Source of the DNA: Symsagittifera roscoffensis
Lineage: Eukaryota; Xenacoelomorpha; Acoela; Convolutidae
NCBI RefSeq assembly: GCF_963678635.1
Contig: NC_087071.1
Coordinates: forward strand, 11,855,088-11,919,087
Direction: 5' to 3'
DNA: 64,000 bases
The notes under the pieces were generated by a model that did no database searches, had not been told where the DNA came from, and was given only the letters and a program-made list of their open reading frames with translations. This document shows, piece after piece, positions 44,821 to 59,023 of this stretch. Numbering within the stretch: the stretch's first letter is position 1; every line of letters starts with the position of its first letter. The position numbers were made by a program, and so were the translations under genes.

Positions 44821-46780
44821 ATGAAACTGTTGCGTCATGCGATTATTGCCAAAGGCGTGTTACATTTCATTCGTTTTGTTTTACAAGCTCTCGCAACTGA
44901 TATGCATGTGTGCAATATCTGTCATTTACTTGAGCTGATACTAATACTCGCAGATAGGAAACTTTTGCGTCATGCGATTAGTGCCAAAGGCGTGTTACAT
45001 TTCATTCGTTTGTTTTACAAGCTCTCGCAACTGATATGCATGTGTGCAATATCTGTCATTTACTTGAGCTGATACTAAAACTCGCAGATTGTGAAATGTT
45101 GCGTCATGCGAATAGTGCCAAAGGCGTGTAACATTTCATTAGTTTTGTTTCGTAAGCTCTCGCCACGGATCTGCATATGTGCATTATCTGCCTCTACTTG
45201 AGCTGATATAATTACTCGCAGATAGGAAACTGGTGCGTCATGCGATTAGTGCCAAAGGCGTGTAACATTTCATTTGTTTTGTTTTATAAGCTCTCGCCAC
45301 GGATATGCATTTGTGCAATATCTGCCATTAACTTGAGCTGATACTAATACTCGCAGTTATGAAACTGTTGCGTCATGCGATTAGTGCCAAAGGCGTGTTA
45401 CATTTCATTCGTTTTGTTTTACAAGCTCTCGCAACTGATATGCATGTGTGCAATATCTGTCATTTACTTGAGCTGATACTAATACTCGCAGATAGGAAAA
45501 TGTTGCGTCATGCGAATAGTGCCAAAGGCGTGTAACATTTCATTAGTTTGGTTTCGTAAGCTCTCGCCACGGATCTGCATATGTGCATTATCTGCCTCTA
45601 CTTGAGCTGATACTAATACTCGCAGATAGGAAACTGCTGCGTCATGCGATTAGTGCCAAAGGCGTGTAACATTTCATTAGTTTTGTTTTATAAGCTCTTG
45701 CCACTGATATGCATGTGTGCAATATCTGTCATTTACTTGAGCTGATACTAATACTCGCAGATAGGAAAATGTTGCGTCATGCGAATAGTGCCAAAGGCGT
45801 GTAACATTTCATTAGTTTGGTTTCGTAAGCTCTCGCCACGGATCTGCATATGTGCATTATCTGCCTCTACTTGAGCTGATACTAATACTCGCAGATAGGA
45901 AACTGCTGCGTCATGCGATTAGTGCCAAAGGCGTGTTACATTTCATTCGTTTTGTTTTACAAGCTCTCGCAACTGATATGCATGTGTGCAATATCTGTCA
46001 TTTACTTGAGCTGATACTAATACTCGCAGATAGGAAACTGTTGCGTCATGTGATTAGTGCCAAAGGCGTGTAACATTTCATTAGTTTTGTTTTACAAGCT
46101 CTGCTAACTGATATGCATGTGTGCAATATCTGCCATTTACTTGAGCTGATACTAATACTCGCAGATAGGAAACTGTTGCGTCATGCGATTAGTGCCAAAG
46201 GCGTGTAACATTTCATTATTTTTGTTTTATAAGCTCTCGCCACGGATATGCATTTGTGCAATATCTGCCATTAACTTGAGCTGATACTAATACTCGCAGT
46301 TATGAAACTGTTGCGTCATGCGATTATTGCCAAAGGCGTGTTACATTTCATTCGTTTTGTTTTACAAGCTCTCGCAACTGATATGCATGTGTGCAATATC
46401 TGTCATTTACTTGAGCTGATACTAATACTCGCAGATAGGAAACTTTTGCGTCATGCGATTAGTGCCAAAGGCGTGTTACATTTCATTCGTTTGTTTTACA
46501 AGCTCTCGCAACTGATATGCATGTGTGCAATATCTGTCATTTACTTGAGCTGATACTAATACTCGCAGATAGGAAAATGTTGCGTCATGCGAATAGTGCC
46601 AAAGGCGTGTAACATTTCATTAGTTTGGTTTCGTAAGCTCTCGCCACGGATCTGCATATGTGCATTATCTGCCTCTACTTGAGCTGATACTAATACTCGC
46701 AGATAGGAAACTGCTGCGTCATGCGATTAGTGCCAAAGGCGTGTAACATTTCATTAGTTTTGTTTTATAAGCTCTTGCCA
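44821..46780 (+). repeat. Higher-order repeat, 1481-bp spacing
   Basis: The shortened variant TTCATTCGTTTGTTTTACAA (two T deleted) occurs near 45002 and 46483. Flanking class order (GCGATTATTGCC, TTCATTCG, ATATCTGTCATTTAC) matches at the same offset, about 11 monomers. Confidence 0.75.
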
Positions 46781-47399
46781 CTGATATGCATGTGCGCAAT
46801 TTCTGCCTTTACTTGAGCTGATAAAATGACTCGCAGATAGGAAACTTCTTGCGTCATGCGATTAGTGCCAAAGGCGTGTTACATTTCATTCGTTTTGTTT
46901 TACAAGCTCTCGCAACTGATATGCTTGTGTGCAATATCTGTCATTTACTTGAGCTGATACTAATACTCGCAGATAGGAAACTGTTGCGTCATGCGATTAG
47001 TGCCAAAGGCGTGTAACATTTCATTAGTTTTGTTTTACAATCTCTGCTAACTGATATGCATGTGTGCAATATCTGCCATTTACTTGAGCTGATACTAATA
47101 CTCGCAGATAGGAAACTGTTGCGTCATGCGATTAGTGCCAAAGGCGTGTAACATTTCATTAGTTTTGTTTTAAAATCTCTCGGCACGGATATGCATTTGT
47201 GCAATATCTGCCATTAACTTGAGCTGATACTAAAACTCGCAGATAGGAAAATGTTCTGTCATGCGAATAGTGCCAAAGGCGTAAAACATTTTATTAGTTT
47301 TGTTTCGTAAGCTCTCGCCACGGATCTGCATATGTGCATTATCTGCCTCTACTTGAGCTGATATAATTACTCGCAGATAGGAAACTGGTGCGTCATGCG

Positions 47400-50300
47400 A
47401 TTAGTGCCAAAGGCGTGTAACATTTCATTAGTTTTGTTTCATAAGCTCTCGCCACGGATATGCATTTGTGCAATATCTGCCATTAACTTGAGCTGATACT
47501 AATACTCGCAGTTATGAAACTGTTGCGTCATGCGATTAGTGCCAAATGCGTGTAACATTTCATTAGTTTTGTTTCACAAGCTCTCGCAACTGATATGCAT
47601 GTGTGCATTATCTGCCTTTACTTGAGCTGATACTAATACTCGCAGATAGGAAACTGGTGCGTCATGCGATTAGTGCCAAGGGCGTGTAACATTTCATTAG
47701 TTTTGTTTTATAAGCTCTCGCCACTGATATGCATGTGCGCAATTTCTGCCTTTACTTGAGCTGATAAAATGACTCGTAGATAGGAAACTTCTTGCGTCAT
47801 GCGATTAGTGCCAAAGGCGTGTTACATTTCATTCGTTTTGTTTTACAAGCTCTTGCAACTGATATGCATGTGTGCAATATCTGCCATTTACTTTAGCTGA
47901 TACTAATACTCGCAGATAGGAAACTGTTGCGTCATGCGATTAGTGCCAAAGGCGTGTAACATTTCATTAGTTTTGTTTTACAAGCTCTGCTAACTGATAT
48001 GCATGTGTGCAATATCTGCCATTTACTTGAGCTGATATTAATACGCGCAGATAGGAAACGTCTTGCGTCATGCGATTAGTGCCAAAGGCGTGTTACATTT
48101 CATTAATTTTGTTTTAAAAGCTCTCGACAAGATGTGCATGTTTGCAGTATCTGCCGTTACTTGAGCTGATTCTAATACTCGCAGATAGGAAACTATTGCG
48201 TCATGCGATTAGTGCCAAAGGCGTGTAAGATTTCATTAGTTTTGTTTTACAAGCTCTCGCCACGGATATGCATTTGTGCAATATCTGCCATTAACTTGAG
48301 CTGATACTAATACTCGCAGTTATGAAACTGTTGCGTCATGCGATTAGTGCCAAAGGCGTGTAACATTTCATTAGTTTTGTTTTAAAAGCTCTCGCCACGG
48401 ATATGCATTTGTGCAATATCTGCCATTAACTTGAGCTGATACTAATACTCGCAGTTATGAAACTGTTGCGTCATGCGATTAGTGCCAAATGCGTGTAACA
48501 TTTCATTAGTTTTGTTTCACAAGCTCTCGCAACTGATATGCATGTGTGCATTATCTGCCTTTACTTGAGCTGATACTAATACTCGCAGATAGGAAACTGG
48601 TGCGTCATGCGATTAGTGCCAAGGGCGTGTAACATTTCATTAGTTTTGTTTTATAAGCTCTCGCCACTGATATGCATGTGCGCAATTTCTGCCTTTACTT
48701 GAGCTGATAAAATGACTCGTAGATAGGAAACTTCTTGCGTCATGCGATTAGTGCCAAAGGCGTGTTACATTTCATTCGTTTTGTTTTACAAGCTCTTGCA
48801 ACTGATATGCATGTGTGCAATATCTGCCATTTACTTTAGCTGATACTAATACTCGCAGATAGGAAACTGTTGCGTCATGCGATTAGTGCCAAAGGCGTGT
48901 AACATTTCATTAGTTTTGTTTTACAAGCTCTGCTAACTGATATGCATGTGTGCAATATCTGCCATTTACTTGAGCTGATACTAATACTCGCAGATAGGAA
49001 ACTGTTGCGTCATGCGATTAGTGCCAAAGGCGTGTAACATTTCATTAGTTTTGTTTTAAAAGCTCTCGGCACGGATATGCATTTGTGCAATATCTGCCAT
49101 TAACTTGAGCTGATACTACTACTCGCAGATAGGAAACGAATGCGTCATGCGAATAGTGCCAAAGGCGTGTAACAATTCATTAGTTTTGTTTCGTAAGCTC
49201 TCGCGACGGATCTGCATATGTGCCTTATCTGCCTCTACTTGAGGTGATATAATTACTCGCAGATAGGAAACTGGTGCGTCATGCGATTAGTGCCAAAGGC
49301 GTGTAAGATTTCATTAGTTTTGTTTTTTAAGCTCTCGCCACGGATATGCATTTGTGCAATATCTGCCATTAACTTGAGCTGATACTAATACTCGCAGTTA
49401 TGAAACTATTGCGTCATGCGATTAGTGCCAAAGGCGTGTTACATTTCATTTGTTTTATTTTACAAGTTCTCGCAACTGATATGCATGTGTGCAATATCTG
49501 CCATTAACTTGAGCTGGTACTAATACTCGCAGATAGGAAACTGTTGCGTCATGCGATTAGTGCCAAAGGCGTGTTATATTTCATCAGTTTTGTTTTACAA
49601 GCTCTTGCAACTGATATGCATGTGTGCATTATCTGCCTTTACTTGAGCTGATATAATTACTCGCAGATAGGAAACTGGTGCGTCATGCGATTAGTGCCAA
49701 AGGCGTGTAACATTTCATTAGTTTTGTTTCATAAGCTCTCGCCACGGATATGCATTTGTGCAATATCTGCCATTAACTTGAGCTGATACTAATACTCGCA
49801 GTTATGAAACTGTTGCGTCATGCGATTAGTGCCAAATGCGTGTAACATTTCATTAGTTTTGTTTCACAAGCTCTCGCAACTGATATGCATGTGTGCATTA
49901 TCTGCCTTTACTTGAGCTGATACTAATACTCGCAGATAGGAAACTGGTGCGTCATGCGATTAGTGCCAAGGGCGTGTAACATTTCATTAGTTTTGTTTTA
50001 TAAGCTCTCGCCACTGATATGCATGTGCGCAATTTCTGCCTTTACTTGAGCTGATAAAATGACTCGTAGATAGGAAACTTCTTGCGTCATGCGATTAGTG
50101 CCAAAGGCGTGTTTCATTTCATTCGTTTTGTTTTACAAGCTCTTGCAACTGATATGCATGTGTGCAATATCTGCCATTTACTTTAGCTGATACTAATACT
50201 CGCAGATAGGAAACTGTTGCGTCATGCGATTAGTGCCAAAGGCGTGTAACATTTCATTAGTTTTGTTTTACAAGCTCTGCTAACTGATATGCATGTGTGC

Positions 50301-50790
50301 AATATCTGCCATTTACTTGAGCTGATACTAATACTCGCAGATAGGAAACTGTTGCGTCATGCGATTAGTGCCAAAGGCGTGTAACATTTCATTAGTTTTG
50401 TTTTAAAAGCTCTCGGCACGGATATGCATTTGTGCAATATCTGCCATTAACTTGAGCTGATACTACTACTCGCAGATAGGAAACGAATGCGTCATGCGAA
50501 TAGTGCCAAAGGCGTGTAACATTTCATTAGTTTTGTTTCGTAAGCTCTCGCGACGGATCTGCATATGTGCCTTATCTGCCTCTACTTGAGGTGATATAAT
50601 TACCCGCAGATAGGAAACTGGTGCGTCATGCGATTAGTGCCAAAGGCGTGTAAGATTTCATTAGTTTTGGTTTTTAAGCTCTCGCCACGGATATGCATTT
50701 GTGCAATATCTGCCATTAACTTGAGCTGATACTAATACTCGCAGTTATGAAACTATTGCGTCATGCGATTAGTGCCAAAGGCGTGTAACA
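47400..50790 (+). repeat. Higher-order repeat, three related blocks (943 and 1347 bp spacing)
   Basis: AGTGCCAAATGCG at 47538, 48481 and 49828, and AATGACTCGTAG at about 47768, 48711 and 50058, mark three copies. GAAACGAATGCG at 49133 and 50480 extends the second and third copies to about 1 kb of near identity. The first copy diverges near 48038. Confidence 0.85.
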
Positions 50791-50997
50791 TTTCATTAGT
50801 TTTGTTTTGAAAGCTCTCTGCACGGATATTCATTTGTGCAATATCTGCCATTAACTTGAGCTGATACTAATACTCGCAGATAGGAAACTGTTGCGTCATG
50901 CGAATAGTGCCAAAGGCGTGTAACATTTCATTAGTTTTGTTTCGTAAGCTCTCGCCACGGATCTGCATATGTGCATTATCTGCCTTTACTTGAGCTG

Positions 50998-51883
50998 TGT
51001 AACATTCGCCCAAATACTACACAGCGACGGAGCGTAGAAAAAGTACCTATTAACGACTGGCAGGCGTCAGTTACCTTAATCCTACTCGTTTTTCACCGTC
51101 TCGACCTTGCCAGTTGATTTTCTGGTCTGTTTAGGGCTAAGTAAAAAGTTACTATTTTTAGGCCATCAGCCAAACGACTTTTGATCAGCTTTCGTTTACA
51201 TGCGAACACAACCACATAGCTGAGTCTCGGATCCTCAGACTACGTGATTGCCATTAAAAACACGGATCGAACAACCTATTTTAACATGTTTTTGTGTGAC
51301 AGTTCTATATTAAATCCATAGGAGATGGATTGACCCTTTCCTCCTTCTAGCTACTCATATTCTAAAATATCAAATTATACCGGTGTTAATTCAGAGTTCT
51401 ACGACATCCAAGTAGCTACAAAGTTAGTTTTATATAGTCCCTTCACATAAAACAGTCTCTGGGGGACCAAGCCTCCGCTCCCGCAATCTTCCTGAGATAA
51501 CGTTCTTATCTCTCCCAATTTGTGGCACGGGAGGGTTCCGTGGAATATTCCTTCCCCACTGAAGCTTCCTTCTCCACTAATTTCCGTTGCTAAGAGTCTT
51601 ATCGTGTGTTGTTGCCACGATAAGAGGCTTCGTGTTTTTCGTCTCTTGTGCGACCGTTTTCCACAATATTTGTCGTTGTTCTGTTTTTTCGTCATTTTTC
51701 GTCAAAATGGCCGTCTTTTTTGCATTTCTGAGAAATATCCACTCTTCAATCGAAATTTTAAAAATAAAAATTCTTGAATTTTCCTACCCTCCCTCGCAAT
51801 ACTTTTTCGTTAAATAAGGCCTTTATTCATTTTTCTTTGTGTCGCCGGAAGGTTGCGCTGTGCCTTTCTGGCAGAATGGCACA
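50998..51883. mobile_element. 886-bp insertion, solo-LTR-like (TGT...ACA)
   Basis: The satellite is interrupted within GAGCTG|ATACTAATAC. Left end TGTAACATTCGCCC; right end GGCAGAATGGCACA, which reversed is TGTGCCATTCTGCC, an imperfect terminal inverted repeat (10 of 14). CTG is present on both sides (50995-50997 and 51884-51886). TG...CA ends, a length near 0.9 kb, and no coding frame longer than about 100 codons suggest a solo LTR. A 3-bp flanking repeat is short for an LTR element, so a non-autonomous DNA transposon remains possible. Confidence 0.6.
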
Positions 51884-53099
51884 CTGATACTAATACTCGC
51901 AGAAAGGAAACTGGTGCGTCATGCGATTAGTGTCAAAGGCGTGTAACAATTCATTAGTTTTGTTTTATAAGCTCTCGCCACTGATATGCTTGTGCGCAAT
52001 TTCTGCCTTTACTTGAGCTGATAAAATGACTCGCAGATAGGAAACTTCTTGCGTCATGCGATTAGTGCCAAAGGCGTGTTACATTTCATTAGTTTTGTTT
52101 TACAAGCTATCGCAACTGATATGCATGTGTTCAATATCTGCCATTTACTTGAGCTGATACTAATACTCGCAGATAGGAAACTGTTGCGTCATGCGATTAG
52201 TGCCAAAGGCGTGTTACATCTCATTAGTTTTGTTTTACAAGCTCTCGCAACTGATATGCATGTGTGCAATATCTGCCATTTACTTGAGCTGATACTAATA
52301 CTCGCAGATTGGAAACTGTTGCGTCATGCGATTAGTGCCAAAGGCGTGTAACATTTCATCAGTTTTGTTTAACAAGCTCTCGCAACTGATATGCATGTGT
52401 GCATTATCTGCCTTTACTTGAGATGATAAAATTACTCGCAGATAGGAAACTTCTTGCGTCATGTCGTTATTGCCAAAGGCGTGTAACATTTCATTAGTTT
52501 TGTTTTATAAGCTCTCGCCACGGATATGCGTTTGTGCAATATCTGCCATTAACTTGAGCTGATACTAATACTCGCAGTTATGAAACTGTTGCGTCATGCG
52601 ATTAGTGCCAAAGGCGTGTAACATTTCATTAGTTTTGTTTTAAAAGCTCTCGGCACTGATTTGCATTTGTGCAATATCTGCCATTAACTTGAGCTGATAC
52701 TAATACTCGCAGATAGGAAACTGTTGCGTCATGCGAATAGTGCCAAAGGCGTGTAACATTTCATTAGTTTTGTTTCGTAAGCTCTCGCCACGGATCTGCA
52801 TATGTGCATTATCTGCCTCTACATGAGCTGATATAATTACTCGCAGATAGGAAACTGGTGCGTCATGCGATTAGTGCCAAAGGCGTGTAACATTTCATTA
52901 GTTCTGTTTTATAAGCTCTCGCCACGGATATGCATTTGTGCAATATCTGCCATTAACTTGAGCTGATACTAATACTCGCAGTTATGAAACTGTTGCGTCA
53001 TGCGATTAGTGCCAAAGGCGCGTAACATTTCATTAGTTTTGTTTCACAAGCTCTCGCAACGGATATGCATGTGTGCATTATCTGCCTTTACTTGAGCTG

Positions 53100-53830
53100 A
53101 TACTAATACTCGCAGATAGGAAACTGGTGCGTCATGCGATTAGTGCCAAAGGCGTGTAACATTTCATTAGCTTTGTTTTACAAGCTCTCGCAACTGATAT
53201 GCATGTGTGCAATATCTGCCATTTACTTGAGCTGATACTAATACTCGCAGATAGGAATTTGTTGCGTCATGCGATTAGTGCCAAAGGCGTGTAACATTTC
53301 ATCAGTTTTGTTTAACAAGCTCTCGCAACTGATATGCTTGTGTGCATTATCTGCCTTTACTTGAGATGATAAAATTACTCGCAGATAGGAAACTTCTTGC
53401 GTCATGTCGTTATTGCCAAAGGTGTGTTACATTTCATTAGTTTTGTTTCACAAGCTCTCGCAACTGATATGCATGTGTGCATTATCTGCCTTTACTTGAG
53501 CTGATACTAATACTCGCAGATAGGAAACTGGTGCGTCATGCGATTAGTGCCAAAGGCGTGTAACATTTCATTAGCTTTGTTTTACAAGCTCTCGCAACTG
53601 ATATGCATGTGTGCAATATCTGCCATTTACTTGAGCTGATACTAATACTCGCAGATAGGAATTTGTTGCGTCATGCGATTAGTGCCAAAGGCGTGTAACA
53701 TTTCATCAGTTTTGTTTAACAAGCTCTCGCAACTGATATGCTTGTGTGCATTATCTGCCTTTACTTGAGATGATAAAATTACTCGCAGATAGGAAACTTC
53801 TTGCGTCATGTCGTTATTGCCAAAGGCGTG
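53100..53830 (+). repeat. Local 405-bp (3-monomer) duplication
   Basis: The variant GATAGGAATTTGTTGCG occurs near 53251 and again about 405 bp later. TTAGCTTTGTTTTACAAG and GATATGCTTGTGTGC accompany it in both copies. Confidence 0.8.
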
Positions 53831-56800
53831 TTACATTTCATTAGTTTTGTTTCACAAGCTCTCGCAACTGATATGCATTTGTGCAATATCTGCCATTAAC
53901 TTGAGCTGATACTAATACTCGCAGTTATGAAACTATTGCGTCATGCGATTAGTGCCAAAGGCGTGTAACATTTCATTAATTTTGTTTTAAAATCTCTCGG
54001 CACGGATATGCATTTGTGCAATATCTGCCATTAACTTGAGCTGATACTAATACTCGCAGTTATGAAACTGTTGCGTCATGCGATTAGTGCCAAAGGCGTG
54101 TAACATTTCATTAGTTTTTCTTTAAAAGCTCTCGGCACGGATATGCATTTGTGCAATATCTGCCATTAACTTGAGCTGATACTAATACTCGCAGTTATGA
54201 AACTGTTGCGTCATGCGATTAGTGCCAAAGGCGTATAACATTTCATTAGTTTTGTTTTAAAAGCTCTCGCCACGGATATGCATTTGTGCAATATCTGCCA
54301 TTAACTTGAGCTGATACTAATACTCTCAGTTATGAAACTGTTGCGTCATGCGATTAGTGCCAAAGGCGTGTTACATTTCATTAGTTTTGTTTTACAAGCT
54401 CTCGCAACTGATATGCATGTGTGCAATATCTGCCATTTACTTGAGCTGATACTAATACTCGCAGATAGGAAACTGTTGCGTCATGCGATTAGTGCCAAAG
54501 GCGTGTAACATTTCATCAGTTTTGTTTAACAAGCTCTCGCAACTGATATGCATGTGTGCATTATCTGCCTTTACTTGAGATGATAAAATTACTCGCAGAT
54601 AGGAAACTTCTTGCGTCATGTCGTTATTGCCAAAGGCGTGTTACATTTCATTAGTTTTGTTTCACAAGCTCTCGCAACTGATAAGCATGTGTGCATTATC
54701 TGCCATCTGCCTTTACTTGAGCTGATACTAATACTCGCAGATAGGAAACTGGTGCGTCATGCGATTAGTGCCAAAGTCGTGTAACATTTCATTATTTTTG
54801 TTTTATAAGCTCTCGCCACGGATATGCATTTGTGCAATATCTGCCATTAACTTGAGCTGATAATAATACTCGCAGTTATGAAACTGTTGCGTCATGCGAT
54901 TAGTGCCAAAGGCGTGTAACATTTCATTAGTTTTGTTTTATAAGCTCTCGGCACGGATATGCATTTGTGCAATATCTGCCATTAACTTCAGCTGATACTA
55001 ATACTCGCAGATAGGAAACTGTTGCGTCATGCGAATAGTGCCAAAGGCGTGTAACATTTCATTGGTTTCGTTTCGTAAGCTCTCGCCACGGATCTGCATA
55101 TGTGCATTATCTGCCTCTACTTGAGCTGATATAATTACTCGCAGATAGGAATCTTCTTGCGTCATGCGGTTAGTGCCAAAGGCGTGTTACTTTTCATTAG
55201 TTTTGTTTTACAAGCTCTCGCAACTGATATGCATGTGTGCAATATCTGCCATTTACTCGAGCTGATACCAATACTCGCAGATAGGAAACTGTTGCGTCAT
55301 GCGATTAGTGCCAAAGGCGAGTTACATTTCATTAGTTTTGTTTTACAAGCTCTCGCAACTGATATGCATATGTGCAATATCTGCCATTTACTTGAGCTGC
55401 TACTAATACTCGCAGAAAGGAAACTGTTGCGTCATGCGATTAGTGCCAAAGGCGTGTAACATTTCATTAGTTTTGTTTTATAAGCTCTCGCCACGGATAT
55501 GCATTTGTGCATTATCTGCCTTTACTTGAGATGATAAAATTACTCGTAGATAGGAAACTTCTTGCGTCATGTCGTTATTGCCAAAGGCGTGTTACATTTC
55601 ATTAGTTTTGTTTCACAAGCTCTCGCAACTGATATGCATTTGTGCATTATCTGCCTTTACTTGAGCTGATACTTATACTCGCAGATAGGAAACTGGTGCG
55701 TCATGCGATTAGTGCCAAATGCGTGTAACATTTCATTAGTTTTGTTTTATAAGCTCTCGCCACGGATATGCATTTGTGCATTATCTGCCTTTACTTGAGA
55801 TGATAAAATTACTCGCAGATAGGAAACTTCTTGCGTCATGTCGTTATTGCCAAAGGCGTGTTACATTTCATTACTTTTGTTTTACAAGCTCTCGCAGTTG
55901 ATATGCATGTGTGCAATATCTGCCAATAACTTGAGCTGATACTAATACTCGCAAATAGGAAACTGTTGCGTCATGCGATTAGTGCCAAAGACGCGTAACA
56001 TTTCATCAGTTTTGTTTAACAAGCTCTCGCAACTGATATGCATGTATGCATTATCTGCCTTTACTTGAGATGATAAAATTACTCGCAGATAGGAAACTTC
56101 TTGCGTCATGTCGTTATTGCCAAAGGCGTGTTACATTTCATTACTTTTGTTTTACAAGCTCTCGCAGTTGATATGCATGCGTGCAATATCTGCCAATAAC
56201 TTAAGCTGATACTAATACTCGCAGATAGGAAACTGTTGCGTCATGCGATTAGTGCCAAAGACGTGTAACATTTCATCAGTTTTGTTTAACAAGCTCTCGC
56301 AACTGATATGCATGTGTGCATTATCTGCCTTTACTTGAGATGATAAAATTACTCGCAGATAGGAAACTTCTTGCTTCATGTCGTTATTGCCAAAGGCGTG
56401 TTGCATTTCATTATTTTTGTTTCACAAGCTCTCGCAACTGATATGCATGTGTGCATTATCTGCCTTTACTTGAGCTGAGGCTAATACGCGCAGATAGGAA
56501 ACTGGTGCGTCATGCGATTAGTGCCAAAGGCGTATAACATTTCATTAGTTTTGTTTTAAAGCTCTCGGCACGGATATGCATTTGTGCAATATCTGCCATT
56601 AACTGGAGCTGATACTAATACTCGCAGTAATGAAACTGTTGCGTCATGCGATTAGTGCCAAAGGCATGTAACATTTCATTAGTTTTGTTTTAAAAGCTCT
56701 CGGCACGGATATGCATTTGTGCAATATCTGCCATTAACTTGAGCTGATACTAATACTCGCAGATAGGAAACTGTTGCGTCATGCGATTAGTGCCAAAGGC

Positions 56801-58980
56801 GTGTAACATTTCATTAGTTTTGTTTTACAAGCTCTCGCAATTGATATGCATGTGTGCATTATCTGCCAATAACTGAGCTGATACTAATACTCGCAGATAG
56901 GAAACTGTTGCGTCATGCGATTAGTGCCAAAGACGTGTAACATTTCATCAGTTTTGTTTAACAAGCTCTCGCAACTGATAAGCATGTGTGCATTATCTGC
57001 CTTTACTTGAGATGATAAAATTACTCGCAGATAGGAAACTTCTTGCTTCATGTCGTTATTGCCAAAGGCGTGTTACATTTCATTATTTTTGTTTCACAAG
57101 CTCTCGCAACTGATTTGCATGTGTGCATTATCTGCCTTTACTTGAGCTGAGACTAATACTCGCAGATAGGAAACTGGTGCGTCATGCGATTAGTGCCAAA
57201 GGCGTATAAGATTTCATTAGTTTTGTTTTCAAGCTCTCGCCATGGATATGCATTTGTGCAATATCTGCCATTAACTTGAGCTGATACTAATACTCGCAGT
57301 AATGAAACTGTTGCGTCATGCGATTAGTGCCAAAGGCGTGTAACATTTCATTAGTTTTGTTTTAAAAGCTCTCGGCACGGATATGCATTTGTGCAATATC
57401 TGCCTTTAACTTGAGCTGATACTAATACTCGCAGATAGGAAACTGTTGCGTCATGCGATTAGTGCCAAAGGCGTGTAACATTTCATTAGTTTTGTTTTAC
57501 AAGCTCTCGCAACTGATATGCATGTGTGCAATATCTGCCATTTACTTGAGCTGATACTAATACTCGCAGATAGGAAACTGTTGCGTCATGCGATTAGCGC
57601 CAAAGGCGTGTTACATTTCATTAGTTTTGTTTTACAAGCTCTCGCAACTGATATGCATGTGTGCAATATCTGCCATTTACTTGAGCTGATACTAATACTC
57701 GCAGATAGGAAACTGTTGCGTCATGCGATTAGTGCCAAAGACGTGTTACATTTCTTTAGTTTTGTTTTACAAGCTCTCGCAACTGATATGCATGTGTGCA
57801 TTATCTGCCTTTACTTGAGATGACAAAATTACTCGCAGATAGGAATCTTCTTGCTTCATGTCGTTATTGCCAAAGGCGTGTTACATTTCATTATTTTTGT
57901 TTCACAAGCTCTCGCAACTGATATGCATGTGTGCATTATCTGCCTTTACTTGAGCTGAGACTAATACTCGCAGATAGGAAACTGGTGCGTCATGCGATTA
58001 GTGCCAAAGGCGTATAACATTTCATTAGTTTTGTTTTGAAGCTCTCGCCACGGATATGCATATGTGCAATATCTGCCATAAACTTGAGCTGATACTAATA
58101 CTCGCAGTAATGAAACTGTTGCGTCATGCGATTAGTGCCAAAGGCGTGTAACATTTCATTAGTTTTGTTTTAAAAGCTCTCGGCACGGATATGCATTTGT
58201 GCAATATCTGCCATTAACTTTAGCTGATACTAATACTCGCAGATAGGAAACTGTTGCGTCATGCGATTAGTGCCAAAGGCGTGTAACATTTCATTAGTTT
58301 CGTTTTACAAGCTGTCGCAACTGATATGCATGTGTGCAATATCTGCCATTTACTTGAGCTGATACTAATACTCGCAGATAGGAAACTGTTGCGTCATGCG
58401 ATAAGTGCCAAAGGCGTGTTACATTTCATTAGTTTTGTTTTACAAGCTCTCGCAATTGATATGCATGTGTGCGATATCTGCCATTTACTTGAGCTGATAC
58501 TAATACTCGCAGATATGAAACTGTTGCGTCATGCGATAAGTGCCAAAGGCGTGTTACATTCTATTAGTTTTGTTTTACAAGCTTTCGCAACTGATATGCA
58601 TGTGTGCAATATCTGCCATTTACTTGAGCTGATACTAATACTCGCAGATAGGAAACTGTTGCGTCATGCGATTAGTGCCAAAGGCGTGTAACATTTCATC
58701 AGTTTTAATTAACAAGCTCTCGCAACTGATATGCATGTGTGCATTATCTGCCTTTAATTGAGATGATAAAATTACTCGCAGATAGGAATCTTCTTGCGTC
58801 ATGCGATTAGTGCCAAAGGCGTGTTACATTTCATTAGTTTTGTTTTACAAGCTCTCGCAACTGATATGCATGTGTGCAATATCTGCCATTTACTTGAGCT
58901 GATACTAATACTCGCAGATAGGAAACTGTTGCGTCATGCGATTAGTGCCAAAGGCGTGTAACATTTCATCAGTTTTAATT

Positions 58981-59023
58981 AACAAGCTCTCGCAACTGAT
59001 ATGCATGCCAAAGGCGTGTTACA
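58981..59023 (+). repeat. Truncated satellite monomer
   Basis: GATATGCATG is joined directly to CCAAAGGCGTG, removing about 90 bp of a monomer. Another partial deletion is near 63598 (GTAACATG joined to TTTTG), and a shortened unit is near 44345. These are footprints of slippage or unequal exchange. Confidence 0.8.

Larger units (their letters stand above)
24187..50997 (+). repeat. 135-bp satellite array, main block with higher-order structure
   Basis: Head-to-tail monomers; exact 135-bp spacing was checked at 27101 and 27236. The consensus carries, in order, AAAGGCGTGTWACATTTCAT, a TTTTGTTT tract, AGCTCTCGC, GATATGCA..TGCAATATCTGCC, ACTTGAGCTGATACTAATAC, TCGCAGATAGGAAACTG and TGCGTCATGCGATTAGTGCC. 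Classes differ at linked diagnostic sites: AACTGATATGCATG/TTTACTTGAG; TTTAACAAG with GAGATGATAAA and GTCGTTATTG; TTTCAGAAG/CTCCCAACTG; TTTATAAG with GCAGTTATG; AAAAGCTCTCGGCACGG with GCGAATAG; TTTCGTAAG with GATCTGCATATG. Open frames follow from a 45-codon period and are broken by class-specific stops. Confidence 0.95.

Noticed and set aside
51399-51817. Small open frames in the 886-bp insertion
   Set aside because: Overlapping frames on both strands with no recognisable domain; more consistent with a solo LTR or non-autonomous element.
51000-51880. Missing TMCO1 exon within the island
   Set aside because: No frame gives the expected third membrane segment or C-terminal tail, and the island has transposon-like ends.
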